From: Trichoplax sp. H2
Taxonomy: Eukaryota; Placozoa; Uniplacotomia; Trichoplacea
Assembly (NCBI GenBank): GCA_003344405.1
Contig: NOWV01000064.1
Coordinates: 330,873 to 394,872 of the forward strand
DNA: 64,000 nt
Direction of reading: 5' to 3'
The translations under genes were made by a program, and so were the position numbers. Below, piece by piece: positions 36,401-54,700 of this stretch (its first letter is position 1; each line of letters opens with the position of its first letter). The notes under the pieces were generated by a model. It did not search any database. It was not told the origin of the DNA and saw only the letters and a program-made list of their open reading frames with translations.

Positions 36401-39287
36401 ACTGACTAAAGAGCACTTATTGGTGGTTATTAGTGTAATTTCACTCCCGAATTGATTAATCTATCTCAAATAGATTTCTATATTTACATGCATTTACCGC
36501 ATTGATATTATACATTTATCATGCTAGTCAATCAAGTATAGGTAGTGAGATATCCGCTAACAGATGCAGATGAAATTTTATTTTCACTTCCAAACCTAAA
36601 AAATTTTATGACTTATAAATGCCGTATGGTAGTCATGTAATTATTATTTTAACTGCACTCAATGCCGCTTCAAAATTAGCTTCTATAGCATGATGAATTG
36701 ACGCTATATCATCCAGAATATTTCTTAAATGTTAACCTTCTTATGTCATTAAAATTTCATACTCAGTAGTATCTTATGAAATAGACTCTATCTAAAGCGA
36801 ATAATTACTTACATGTGATACATTATATTATTAGATCATTACCACATCTTTGTTGGAGATTTGAGTCCTGATATTGATACAACGTTACTTCGAAGTGCTT
36901 TTAATCAATTTGGTCATGTATCGTAAGTACTATTATCTAATTTTTCTTGATCCATAACGACATAAGATATAATTCAATCATTTTTGATCTAGTGATGCTA
37001 GGGTAGTGAAAGATTCCGCCACTGGAAAGCCAAGAGGATATGGATTTGTATCATATCAGTTCAAACATGTAAGTATAACGGATAAAAAAATTTTTAACTT
37101 TAAAAGAATGTAAGTGCGACTCTAGTTTGTCTTCTCTGAATTGAATACAGTAGTATAATGATCGAATTTATCATCACTGAAGTACAATTGCGCCAGTATT
37201 GCAGAAAGTGCTAGCGAAATTGATTTTATTTACTCAAACCATAGTGATTATCAATCAAATATTGCTATAATTTTATATGTAATAATCGTTGCATGTTTGA
37301 GTCAAGATACTTTAAAATAAAGGTAGCAACTAAGCAGATAATGTGATACACAGTAGTTATAAATTACTTATATTAATTTTTCTTATAGGAAGCGGAAAAT
37401 GCAATGCAATCAATGAACGGTGAGATAAAATCTAAATAGTTATATCATGTTTTTCCAGCAATTTAATAATACTCATAACACAAATATACTTGATTTTAAA
37501 TTGAACGTAGGCGCTTGGCTTGGTGGTAGAAATATCCGTACTAACTGGGCTACTCGCAAGCCTGGAGCAACAACTAATCGGCAAAATAGCGACTCAAGTA
37601 AGATTCAATACGAATACGAATAATTTAAATTTGAAATTTAAAGTTAAAAAATGGATCACCAAGAATTGGCTTTCTAACTTTAGAGTCTGATCACGTTGTA
37701 TAGAATTATCCTAAGTAAAGAATAAATAACGAATTACTAAATCCATAAAATCCATTACTAGTTCCATATTTTTGATGAATAATGTACTATCGTTATTTTG
37801 GTAGTCTAATTTCTTAGTTAATGATGGTCTAATACAGTATTGTCGCTTTCATATACGCGTACGGTTAATGACTTAGTTAAAATATCAATAAATGAAGCAG
37901 GATATGTATAGTATACTTGTAAAACGTTCATTAATCAACTGTCTACCATATGGCGTGCTTCAAAATTCAAGGTTCAACAAAATCATTAAATTATGACGAA
38001 ATATATCTACAAACTGCTGTTTACAATTGTACCGTCTACGTTGGTAACTTAAGTGCTGGAACTACGGAAGAAACTTTGCGGCGCATTTTTATTCCGTTCG
38101 GTCCTATTGCAGACATTAGAGTCTTTCCCGATAAAAACTACGCCTTTATTCGTTATATGTCGCATGATCATGCTACCAATGCTATCGTAGTAATCCATGG
38201 TACTGCAGTTGAGGGATCACAAGTTAAGGTAAAGAAAGAAATTTCTAATTTGTCGCAGATGCATATATTTACGAGGTTAAATATCATGTATTCCTTCGTA
38301 TGTCATTGAGATGGCAAATTTAAAACATATCTTAGTGTATCTTCTATACTAAAATGAGGATATTAAGCACATGGCCGATTAAAACAATATAACCTACTGA
38401 TCGTCGACAGTCGATTATAATTAGAATAGATTAGTTAAAATTTGATCGCTCAAACAATAGGGTAAATTATGTACACATTTATCTAGAATATTTCTATCCA
38501 ATAGGATAGAATAACCTACATGCGTATATTTAGTTCAACTTTATCTTATTATGACTTAAATAATACATGCATATCCTCATTTGATTCTTTAGTGTTCCTG
38601 GGGTAAGGAAGCAAATGATCCAATATTGGCTCAACAGGTGAATTTAATTAAACTAATTTCAACATGATGATTTTAAATATAATTTAGACACTTAATACTC
38701 TTATGGTATAATTAAATATTCAAAATAACGTGTATGTCATCTAGGCACAACAGCAATTACAATTTCCGCAGTATTATTTTCAACAACAACCTCAGCAAGT
38801 TTTCCAACAGCAACCACAACCATTTATGCAGCCGATACCAGCACCGCCATATCAAGTGTATACTCAATATCAACAATTTGGGTAAGATGCCATAATCTAT
38901 AAAATTTACTTTTCCAAGTATATGAAGAGCTTGTAACGCAATATAACTGGTCTAATCGACATTAGCTGGAATTGGAAAGCGTAAAAAGAATTAATATATT
39001 GTTGTGATATTTACTGGACCGATGATAAGTAATTTATGAATGTTATACTAATTTACATCCTATCTATCTCTTTTAGTAATCCCGTAATGATTCCCATGGT
39101 GCAACAAACTGCTTATGCAAATCAAGTTACTCCGAGTACACAACAGCAAGCACAAATGATTCCAACTCAGCAATCATTAGGTGTGGTAACTCCTGCAGCT
39201 GCACGTGGTGCTCCAATTCTACCAGCACCACAGCCAGCTACAGCAACAAGTTATCCAGCGATGCAGCAAAGCTATCAAGTACAGTAA
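24432..39287 (+). CDS. TIA1: TIA1/TIAR-type RNA-binding protein with three RRMs
   Basis: Exons: 24432-24548, 31861-31959, 34906-34954, 36835-36922, 36993-37068, 37389-37419, 37511-37597, 37972-38228, 38593-38637, 38745-38881, 39077-39287; sum 1197 bases, 398 residues (human TIA1 386). RRM1 (about 8-82): YIGNL and PYGFVEY. RRM2 (about 92-170): IFVGDL and RGYGFVSY, then RTNWATRK. RRM3 (about 194-268): VYVGNL and NYAFIRY, with the family's YDE linker before it and CSWGKE after it. The last ~110 residues are Gln/Pro/Ala-rich, like the prion-like tail that drives stress-granule assembly. TIA1 proteins bind U-rich RNA, regulate splicing near weak 5' sites and repress translation in stress; this is family knowledge. 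The start is uncertain: ATG 24432 is in frame, but CTATTATAG just before the YIGNL codons (exon from 24451) could be an acceptor, giving LYIGNL after an upstream exon I did not find. Confidence 0.92.
25660..27530 (+). repeat. Tandem array of ~180-base units, about eight or more diverged copies
   Basis: The block TTGATTAATCAGTATTTATTCCTC recurs (in varying form) near 25873, 26052, 26237, 26434, 26606, 26786 and 26986, spacing 172-200 bases. Other shared blocks per unit are TTCACTAAACAAATTAGAAAA, TAGCATTTATC(A/G)TGCGTAGAATGATCAA and TACTC(T/C)TCTCTC. Flanking copies decay on both sides. No open frame survives through copies, so this is non-coding satellite-like DNA inside an intron. Confidence 0.85.
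28720..29110 (+). repeat. Short diverged tandem repeat in TIA1-like intron 1
   Basis: Blocks TGCTTA(A/G)C(G/A)(G/T)GATCCA and TTTCTAGCGTTAGTGAGCTCCTTTCC recur in altered form about every 80-110 bases (near 28.78, 28.84, 28.92 and 29.04 kb). Three to four decayed copies. Confidence 0.6.
30885..31135 (+). repeat. Two-copy tandem duplication (~125 bases)
   Basis: Two copies starting near 30890 and 31020 share CTCTATTTTGCG(G/A)GATAT, then CTATGTCAAAGCTTAAGGA, then CGATAAAGAAGC(A/T)TTACTA and CCTT(T/G)TAGTCAGT. Confidence 0.8.
31960..34905 (+). other. TIA1-like intron 2 (2.9 kb) with a short tandem duplication
   Basis: Between exons 31861-31959 and 34906-34954. At about 32180-32490 two to three copies of a ~110-base unit share AACAT(T/C)TACAG, TTGCTTTAC(A/T)AAT(G/A)TTATCAATCA and AA(A/G)CCGCTAA. 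Otherwise AT-rich with no coding potential seen. Confidence 0.7.
34955..36834 (+). other. TIA1-like intron 3 (1.9 kb)
   Basis: Between RRM1 and RRM2 exons. AT-rich; I see no exon, RNA gene or repeat family in it. Confidence 0.6.
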
Positions 39288-42200
39288 TTACGTCATCAAG
39301 TAACATGAATGAATTAACACCTACAATCAGCCAATACTAAAAACCGATTATCCATCATACAAATCTAATTAATTCAGCATATTATGTAATTATCTAACTA
39401 AGATTAGTCTTCATTTATGACTAATTCTTCAGTTAAAGGTGCAGAGCAAGTTTGAAGGAAAATACTTCCTATATAAATATTATCATTTATATTGCATGAT
39501 TTAAGAATTGATGGAAATATCAACAGAAAACAGCAATTGTGATAGTTATGATGACCAAGTTTATGGCAGAAATGATACCATCATTTTACTGATATAGAAA
39601 ATTCAGGCCTACAATAATAGTAAGAATAATGTAAGAACATGACTAATAACATATTTGAAATCCTTTTCTGTGAATCGATACACAAAATACCTAATTAGAT
39701 AGATCAGATTCAATTTGCTATTATATATTAGTAGTTACGGGTAATGAGAGCTATCATACGTTGATGAAAAGAAAAAAATACGAATAGAATTATAAGCTAA
39801 TTTTTAAAATGGACAATTTTTTTAATTGACGTTTTGAGAAGAGACAATTTCATTAATTATTGGCTCCCTTGCAAGATACCGATTGATTGATTTTAACCTA
39901 GAAGAAATTTGTTGAATGGATTAAAATCTCATTTTTTTGCTGAAAATATAAAAGAGGAAAACTGTGTATTTAAAAGTATCAACCAAGAAGATGAATTTCT
40001 ATCGTTGGCAGTCGTAACTAAACTTCATTTGTGTGGCCATAACATTTTTTTCAAAAGAGTGCTGGGAAAACTGTTAACTCTTGCTGATCCTAACAACTTG
40101 TATTCATAGATAGACTTTAATCATTAATGAAATGGTAAACCATATTGGACGAATTCAATTGGAACAGTTACCATTTAGTTATAACTATGGCATTTAAAAA
40201 TTCGTGTATGAGTTTAATAGTATTGTAATACTAATGGCAATTCGATAAAGTTGATGTTATCCTTATTATTTAAAAAAAGTAGAAAATTAGCTGAAATTAT
40301 AGACATAAACTCTGAAGTGGTTAGAGCTAAACTAAATTGAAAATTATGTAACTATTTCTATTGGCGCATATCCTAGCGATATTGTTATTACTACATCATG
40401 CGTGCTAAAATAAAAATTTAGGCCAATTTTATACCGTATTCAATAATGATAGTGCTTCCGTTATTGCAATAATAGTTAGTAATATTAATTATACCAATTA
40501 AATATATGCAAAATGATACTTGAAAGATGTAGCTGCAAATAAATATTTTAACATACGTAGTGTTACAGTCTATCGGAATACTCTTATTGCCCGTTATTAG
40601 TCAATGTATGATTGCTAACAATATTTGTTATATTGTATTCTATAAACGGTGATAGCCAATAATTCCATCGTAATCGGTTATAGAAGGAAGACATTAGAAA
40701 CTATATGATCCATTTTTTATTATTTTGATAGTAAGGATAAAAGTTATGTAAACATCGATTTTGTCCTTCTACAGTACAGTATAATTATGAAGAATCGGAT
40801 GAATCCTGCGTGTAACCTTAAAAATACGAGTATATATATATAAAATATTAGATTTATAATTACAATTTTAGAACCTATGAAATATTACGAATGTAATGAG
40901 TTGACACATCTAGTACAAACTGTAGATGAACCGTTAGAAAGATTGATTCAATATTCACATCGGAAATAACTAGCTTGTATAGATTTATGCAAAACCACTT
41001 ACACGTATTTGTAGTATTATTGCCATGTATAATTGTGCAGTTACGTCAAATTGATTTGGGTTAGGACCATCAAATTGTTTATTATTCTAATATTTGGTTA
41101 CTATATAAGAACTGTGTTATTCTAACATGGATTAGCAGAAATTTTAATTTGTTATTCCAAAAGTTGGATGAAATAATGAACTTGTGTTAAGTAAATATGG
41201 ATGTTACTATTGCCGCGACTACGTACTCATTACGCAGCGATCGTATTTAGTATTCAATATAATAAAAAAAGATGTATTCTATCTTTATTTATGGGCGTTT
41301 TGTGAAAGGATAGCGACGCTCGAACTTTATCATTTTTCTGTTATGAATCTATCTGTGAGTGTGCGATACTTGCGTATTAAAATTTTGCAGTATGATCGCA
41401 TGTTATCATGAGACACTGAAAAGCTTTAAAATTTGATTGTTGGTTTATGAACCACAGCACGATTTCTACGATAGCAAGTTTTTCCTTGGTTGGTTGTAAT
41501 AAGTTTACCACTACTAATATCGCTCCTACATCTACTCTAAGAAAACGACAGAATGTAATTATAATATATAATTAATACGAAATTGATGAAATACCAGCAT
41601 GTTAATATGAAAACGTTCACGAAATTGCAGTTAGTCATTTATTCAGTAATTTAAAAATTATTTCATACTCGTATTTTTGGCAATGCTAATGTAATGAAAT
41701 ATTCAATTGTGGAATTCATTCCACCGATCGTAACTTTTATCAGGAATATTTGATAGAACCGTGCATTGCAAGGCATTATAACTAAATTTAATCCGAATGA
41801 CGCTTTACATGTAACATTAGTACATGATATGCGATCATAAAACAGCTGTTGTTCATCGGTAGTTAACATTTACTGCACCAAACCAAAATGCGTACTGTAC
41901 TTCATAAAATGCGGTGGAAACCATTGACAAAATATAGAGGTATCGAATGGCTAGTAACTAATATATAAACAAATTTATTATATTCTTTTTAATAAATAAC
42001 GTATCTAAAAGTTTACATAGATGCACTGTTCATTTGAAGACTTCCTTCATTATCGATAAGTACAGTGTCCAGCTGTGAACAGAACCTATTTTTTATCCTA
42101 ATATACATGAACAATAAACTTCAAAGATTCCATTACAAAGAAAGAAAAGGAACAACAATACGGCAGATAGAGTCAGATGATTCGAACTACCATTACAAAT

Positions 42201-42383
42201 ACGAAATATTACAAAAGTGTGTAGTATATATACACATAATAAAACAGGAAAGTACATTCAATCATTTTCGGTACAGTGTATTAAAGTATCACTTTTTTTT
42301 TAACGTAACTTCAGCTATCAAATATTGCATCATAGTGAGTTGCTGGCTGTATCATTTCGTAAATAAAATGATATCAAATGATC
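39288..42383. other. Intergenic DNA between two convergent genes
   Basis: About 3.1 kb between the TIA1-like stop and the POLR2B stop, which face each other, so it should hold both 3' UTRs. The open frames at 39.9, 41.2 and 41.7-41.9 kb have no recognisable domain. The long plus-strand frame 42065-42520 is mostly the antisense of the last POLR2B exon. Confidence 0.5.
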
Positions 42384-48534
<6,151 letters not shown>

Positions 48535-48637
48535 TTTGCTGTGCTTCAAAATGAATCCGCCGTTGTCGGCTTGAGAGATTTCAAGACTGAAGGACGCCTG
48601 GCGCTCTACCGCACTATAAGTGCTGTTACCGTAGTAG

Positions 48638-48912
48638 CGGTACAATACTGTACAGTATTAGAAATGCTGCTCTACTTTAGTGTATACAGTACTAGTCCTG
48701 TCCAGTACTGTACTGAAAGTCAGCAGAACCAGAGCACAACTTCTGTCCGTCTGTATTTCGATGGTCAAATTACTATAGATTGCACGTGTAAGCCATAGTG
48801 TACAGTACAGTAACCTAGTAAGGTAATACAGGACAAGACAGTACAATACAGTACTAGCCAGGTAAAATACAGTATGTAGTACTGTACATTGTACAGTACA
48901 GCGTACTGTATA
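48638..48912. repeat. GTAC-palindrome cluster upstream of POLR2B
   Basis: Overlapping TACTGTACAGTA-type palindromes at 48638-48660, 48690-48715 and 48800-48912, interleaved with unique sequence. It begins about 105 bases 5' of the POLR2B start codon. The open frames on both strands (48541-48798 +, 48658-49038 -) are repeat artefacts. Confidence 0.85.
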
Positions 48913-49855
48913 GTCGTGGACTACTGTACTTCCGGACCGGTGCACTGAACTCAGACGGTCGGACACTTCGGTTTCATCCTGTTCTAAACACTTCGTTTCG
49001 CTAAAATGTTTTGAAGCGGATGCTCGCGATGCTGTCATTCGCTTATTTTTTTTCTACTAAATTAAGTAATATTACATTGAAATCTATTCTATTTTACCAA
49101 GTTCTGCTTAAAAGCAGTTGTAGAACGTCAAAGATGTATCTAGTAGTTTATGGTAGAATGCTATCAGAAGTTATACCATGAGCTTTTTTTAGTAGTCCAT
49201 AAGGCAGAGTGCTGTAAAATGGAATAGTGGCTATATAAAACCGGTCAATTCAGTCTAGTTGATTTTGTTTTTTTTAATTTCTTGTCTCTTCCGTCATAGT
49301 CTTGTCCCATAAATTAGACGTAATTGATTCTAGAATTGTCCTTGATATTCAAATATGCATTACGACACTATTCTACCTGGATTTTATACTGTACTGTCGT
49401 AGTTGCTGTCAATCCCTTTCTTGTGCTTCATTAGAACGGCAATCTCTCCTCAATTAGGCTAATCGAGCGTTTAGTAAAGGAGCCACTACTCCTATAACGC
49501 TGACAATACATTGGATATAACACAATATCACAAATCATGTCGACTTTCTAATGTTTTATCCAATATCCAATGATAACAGGAATTTTAATGATTGTTTTCT
49601 AGTTAGCATGGACTGTTATGCGGGTAGAGAATACTGTACTGTATAGCTCCAGATGTCAATTTCGGTTTACCGCGCTAAGAAAGAATTACTTTTAACGTGA
49701 ATGGATATTAATAAACGGCTCATTACCCTTATTGCCTTCATGTAATGCATTTACTGTTCAAATCATCATTTTTAACGTGAATGAATGTTGATAAAATTTG
49801 ATAAAATCAAATTCCTGAATAGTAACTGTAATATATTTTGTAACGTTAACGTATA
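48913..49855. other. Intergenic DNA
   Basis: No gene recognised. Two short similar stretches, TTTTAACGTGAATG(G/A)AT(A/G)TT(A/G)ATAAA, occur near 49690 and 49770. An isolated GAATACTGTACTGTATAG lies near 49630. Confidence 0.4.
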
Positions 49856-49859
49856 TAGA

Positions 49860-50025
49860 ACATAATCCGTCAGCATAGTGATGCAAAATCGAGTCACCTT
49901 TGAAGTATTATTGTAAAATAATATTCTAGAAGTATAATATTATAAGAGCATAATCCGTCAGCAAAGCGACGGGAGTTTGTAATATTATAACAACATAATC
50001 CGTCAGCATCGTGACGGGAGTTTAT
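49860..50025 (+). repeat. Three-copy hairpin repeat CATAATCCGTCAGC
   Basis: Copies at about 49860-49885, 49948-49975 and 49990-50022. Each has (G/A)(A/C)(A/G)CATAATCCGTCAGCA followed by a stretch that pairs back: in the third copy CCGTCA-GCATCG-TGACGG is a perfect 6-bp stem, in the second one arm base is changed, and the first is decayed. Each is preceded by an AATATTATA-like AT block. Confidence 0.75.
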
Positions 50026-51724
50026 ACTAGTTCTATCCAAATTAGCCTTCATTTGTCTTGGTTGTATACTTCTAAACTACTGTATTACTTCAGCAATAAC
50101 TTATACTGGCACTCTGCATCAAGGCTTTATAGAGCTTATCCCATTTTGCTGCACTTCACGACGCAACAACCTTAATCAGATGATAGCCCTGGCTATTTCT
50201 CTTTCGAAAAATTTACAAATACTTATTATACAATGAAACTGAAAACTATATCTACTGCACGCAAAGTTGATGCGAAACAATATCGTAAATAGTTTTACTA
50301 ATCTGAACGGCTAGCCTTACTACTGCACTGTATATATATATATACATAACACAAGGAAATCAGCTTGCCTGCTACTCGCGAATCGTCAGTTTTGCTAGGC
50401 TTTATACTATTCAAATTTTAAAAATTGAATTTGCAGTAAATATTTCCTTATCAGTAATAAGACTTCAAACCTGTCAGTAGAGTAAAATCATATTCTCATC
50501 ATAACGGATGATTTGTAGCTTAGGATAGCACACCAGTAAATAGAATATGGAGCTATTTACACATCTCGCTACATTCAAGGTACTATCTTAAAGTTTTTGT
50601 CAAATTTCCGTCAGAATAGGTTACTTCAAGGAAATAGTGATCGCAATTATGAGACATACAAGTATTCAAACGGCTCATGTTGCAATAGTGATCTAAGCTC
50701 GGAACTTCTGCGAATCATCAATTTCTTATTATGGATCAGTAATGACATGCTGTTAGCTCAATCATTTCCCACTTACTTTGGTTTTTCTGTACTTACATTT
50801 ATTTCTAACTACATGTCATCTTATGAGAAGAAATACAGTATTAAAAGCCAATAGCACCGTAGAACATGACAGTACCCATTAGGTGTATTACTGGTAAGCG
50901 TAATAAATAACTTTACGTTAATCTGTACACTTAACAAGTTTTTATTCCTTGCTCCAGCATATTGCAACTACTTGTGGATCAATACAATGCTAAGTAACGT
51001 TTTAGATTTATGCTGTCCCATCTCTAGCTGAAGAATAACATTAGTAATATTATCGCTACTTTACACTAAGGCATTTTTCGAAGACCAAGTAATGAATACT
51101 GTACATTTGCGATCTACGTGTTATATTCACTGTTAGTACTACATAGAAAACTGCAGCGCAGTAACACACATGTCAATAAGCCACTAGTACATTCAGATAA
51201 CTGGATCTAGATAGAATTGAAAATTGCTTTCATAATGACATGCATATAAATAATAAGAATGAGAATGAAAATATAGCGAACTTTCAAGATAATAAAACAG
51301 CTAACTCAATTACATTAAATTTACAAATTTAAGTACAGCTAGCCCAAAGACAAAGAATGGTCATCACGGACTATCATCGAAAAACTGTAAAAAAATCGCG
51401 TTTACGAACTCAAAAAATTTCTTCTATAAAATATTAATTAATCAAATATCAGCTAATTTGATAAGATCTTAATATTGGAAATACAATACATCATTATAGA
51501 GCTACAATTGTATACTGGATATAATATAAGATTTAAAGGAGTTTAAGGACAACGCGTAATTCAATACGGATTCGATAGCTGATAATAATATATTAGTTTA
51601 ATTTTACACTAATTTTGAAATAGACTAGAAAAAATATATCGTATACCTCCATTAATTAAGCAGATGAATATCGGTACGAGACTACTTCTTGAATGGGGAT
51701 GAAAATTCGTAATCGGATAACTGA
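50026..51724. other. Intergenic DNA, 3' flank of the vinculin-like gene
   Basis: A small TA run is at about 50330-50346. The open frame 50597-50854 has no recognisable domain. No RNA gene seen. Confidence 0.4.
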
Positions 51725-54700
51725 TTATCTTACTAAATCGGTCAAAGTAGGATCTGGTGATACCGATCTACTAACTCTTCGCAAGCCGAATGCTCCAGTT
51801 TGAGCCGACATAGCTTCCTCGTTTCTTTGTGAACAAAGCTTCTTTCGCCAATCCATAGCTAATCTAATTACGGGGTCATCAGGACTGGCATTCGCATCTA
51901 AATCAATCTAAGCATCCGTACATAGTAAAGGCCAAATAAATATCAATTTTGAAGAGAACACGAGTATACCTCGCGCGAATTGTAAAACGGTTTTAATAAC
52001 TCTTCCACTCCACTACATCTTAAAGTATGCGTGAATCTTACTAGGAAACTTCTATCGACCGTTGATCGATCAGAGAACTTTGCAGATTATGACTTTAAGA
52101 AACATACAGTATTTAGTCTATATATTCCCTTACAGTAACTTTAAAAATTCACAAATTAAGCATGTACTTATGCGTAATGCCTTCATTACAGATATACCTT
52201 AAGGCACGCAGCTTCTGTGACTTTTAATCCTTTCATAACAACATAATTTAAATTTTTTGAATTTTCAATTAAAGGGTGATCATTCTGAAAGTAAATTAAA
52301 ACGGATTAATTTATTTGGTATAGTATCGAGTCCTCACGTAGTTACCAACAGCAGCAAGTTATTATTCACCCATATTGATTAAGTAGCATACCGATAATGA
52401 GTGACTTAAGTTTTCATTAACAGTGCACAGCATCTTTAATTGCATACTAATCGTCTGAATTTGATCCGCACATAAACGTAACTCCTCTTGGTTGCTAAAG
52501 TTATGAGAAGATTTATTAATATAGGTAAACCGCAATGTCAGGAAATCTACAGCATTCTATATAAAAGCATAAGCCAGTTATCGCTGCAATGAGCAAATTA
52601 TGAGGGCTACATGACAAATACTGTTACATACCCTTTGTCAGTGCAAATATTTGACATATGTTGCATAAATTTGCCAATGAGTACAGCATTTTCAGCAATA
52701 TTTTTAGCTGAAACAGCCATGGTATGTGCTGATACTGTACTAGATGGCCTTTCTGCAATACTTGTCAGCTGATCTACTCGATTAGCCATTTCTTTTGCGG
52801 CTCTGATAACAAAATTTCCGTCTTCTTCCCAAACATTGATATCCTCCTGCATTTCAAATGTTAACTTTATTCGATTGTTCTAAGAAAAGTTGACATATTA
52901 CAGCAAAGATAAATCCCTACCATCTAGAACTATATTACACGTAATACATATACAGTATCCTTTTATTTCAAAGGTAATGGCAAAAGAAATATTGTTTGAA
53001 TATAAATAACATAATAACATGAAAATAGTGTACAAGAGAGCAAAATGGTTACACATCGATATAAACTTATAGAATTCTTTTTTAGCCAACATACTGCAAG
53101 TAGTTTATGAAGGAAGTGTTTTGTAAAACTCAGCAAAACGCATGCTTTGCTGCGCATTTCTGGTTGTAGCTTGGTTTTTTAGCGATAACAATGCATTAAA
53201 ACTACGTGAAGCTCAAGTACATTCTGTAATAATATTTATTTACTTATTTTAATTTATCGATTAAAAATAGCAAATTATACGGTATTGCGCCTATAGACTG
53301 TCATCACTTACAACAACTGATCTGGCAAGGAAATTTTTAACTTTACCATCGCTGACGTGATCAGAGCTATTAAGGTTAACAGATTTCTTGACGCCCTTAT
53401 TATTTAAAAAGCTTTCTGGAGGCTCCTGTCTTACGTTTGATGATAACCTGGTATTATCTGTCGCCTTTGTAGACGTATCATTAATCGCATGCATGTATCC
53501 CTTAACCTTCAATTCAGAGAATCTTTTTGAATCACTAGCCTTGCCAAAATTATTACGCTCGGTATCTATTTTTGACGACCCCATTGGTTCCAATTGAGTA
53601 CTTGCTTGCAATTTCGTCGTTAGCACATTTTTATCGTCTTCACCAAGCGTATCAGAGGGTAACTGCGAAATTTTGCTAGTGAAATAGTCGTTGGAACTAT
53701 CTGACGTTCCTTTAGAAAGATTCCTTAATGACGACAAGTATCCGCCGATATTTTCAGCCTGACGGAATTGGGTGGAAGGGATGGTCGGCTTGGTATTGTT
53801 GGAAGAACCTACACTGGCTGTATCCAAACGTTGAGCTTCAGCATTGGCATTGCTTGAATCGGTCATAGAATTAACATTAGATGACGGATACATAGATGTT
53901 GACGTAATACCAATATGAACAGAATCTGTAGCTTGTGACTCTAATCTCTGTTTAGGATTGACAGATGAAAAGGTAGCTGTTGCTGTGTTCATTCCATTGT
54001 TTAGAAGAGAGTTATCGTAATTGCTATTTACTGACTGATGTTCTGAACGATTAAACACTGATTGCAAAGGAGGTTGATCACTCATTAAATTTCTTGCAGA
54101 ATTTAGTACACTAACACCTGCAGCCTGCTGATGGGGATTAAAGACCACGTTACTAGTATATGTATTAAAGATCGTATTAGGATTTGGTGAGAAGGCTGAC
54201 TGGGGCTTATTGTACGGTTGATCATAGCTATAATGAAACACAGAATTCTTTTTAATCATGATAAACCTTACGCAGTATGTAATCTTTATTTACAGAAATT
54301 CATAAAACTTTATACTAAAGGGTACAATAGTTCATATTCGATAATTACTTTTGTGACATTGCTGAGTATGGTCTTTCTGGTCGGTTGGTCGTATAGGATG
54401 TGGTAGCCAAATTCGGTTGCGATAACGCTACTGAAGATGGCTTTAAATCACTTAATCGACTGTATGGCTCGTTCGTTTCTGTAACGATATTAGAACTTCT
54501 AGCCATAGGAAGAGTTTGTTGTGGATACGTTGGTAGAGGAGCTTGGATAGTATTCGCACTTGCTCTTGGTGGTCCTTGTTGCGCATTCATATCATATTTT
54601 AGACCGAAGAGCTCTTGAACTGTGGCTGTACAGTTTACAAAAGATCGTAAGAAACGGCGTTATATTAGTCAAAGTTGCTTTCATATCGAATTTGCACACG

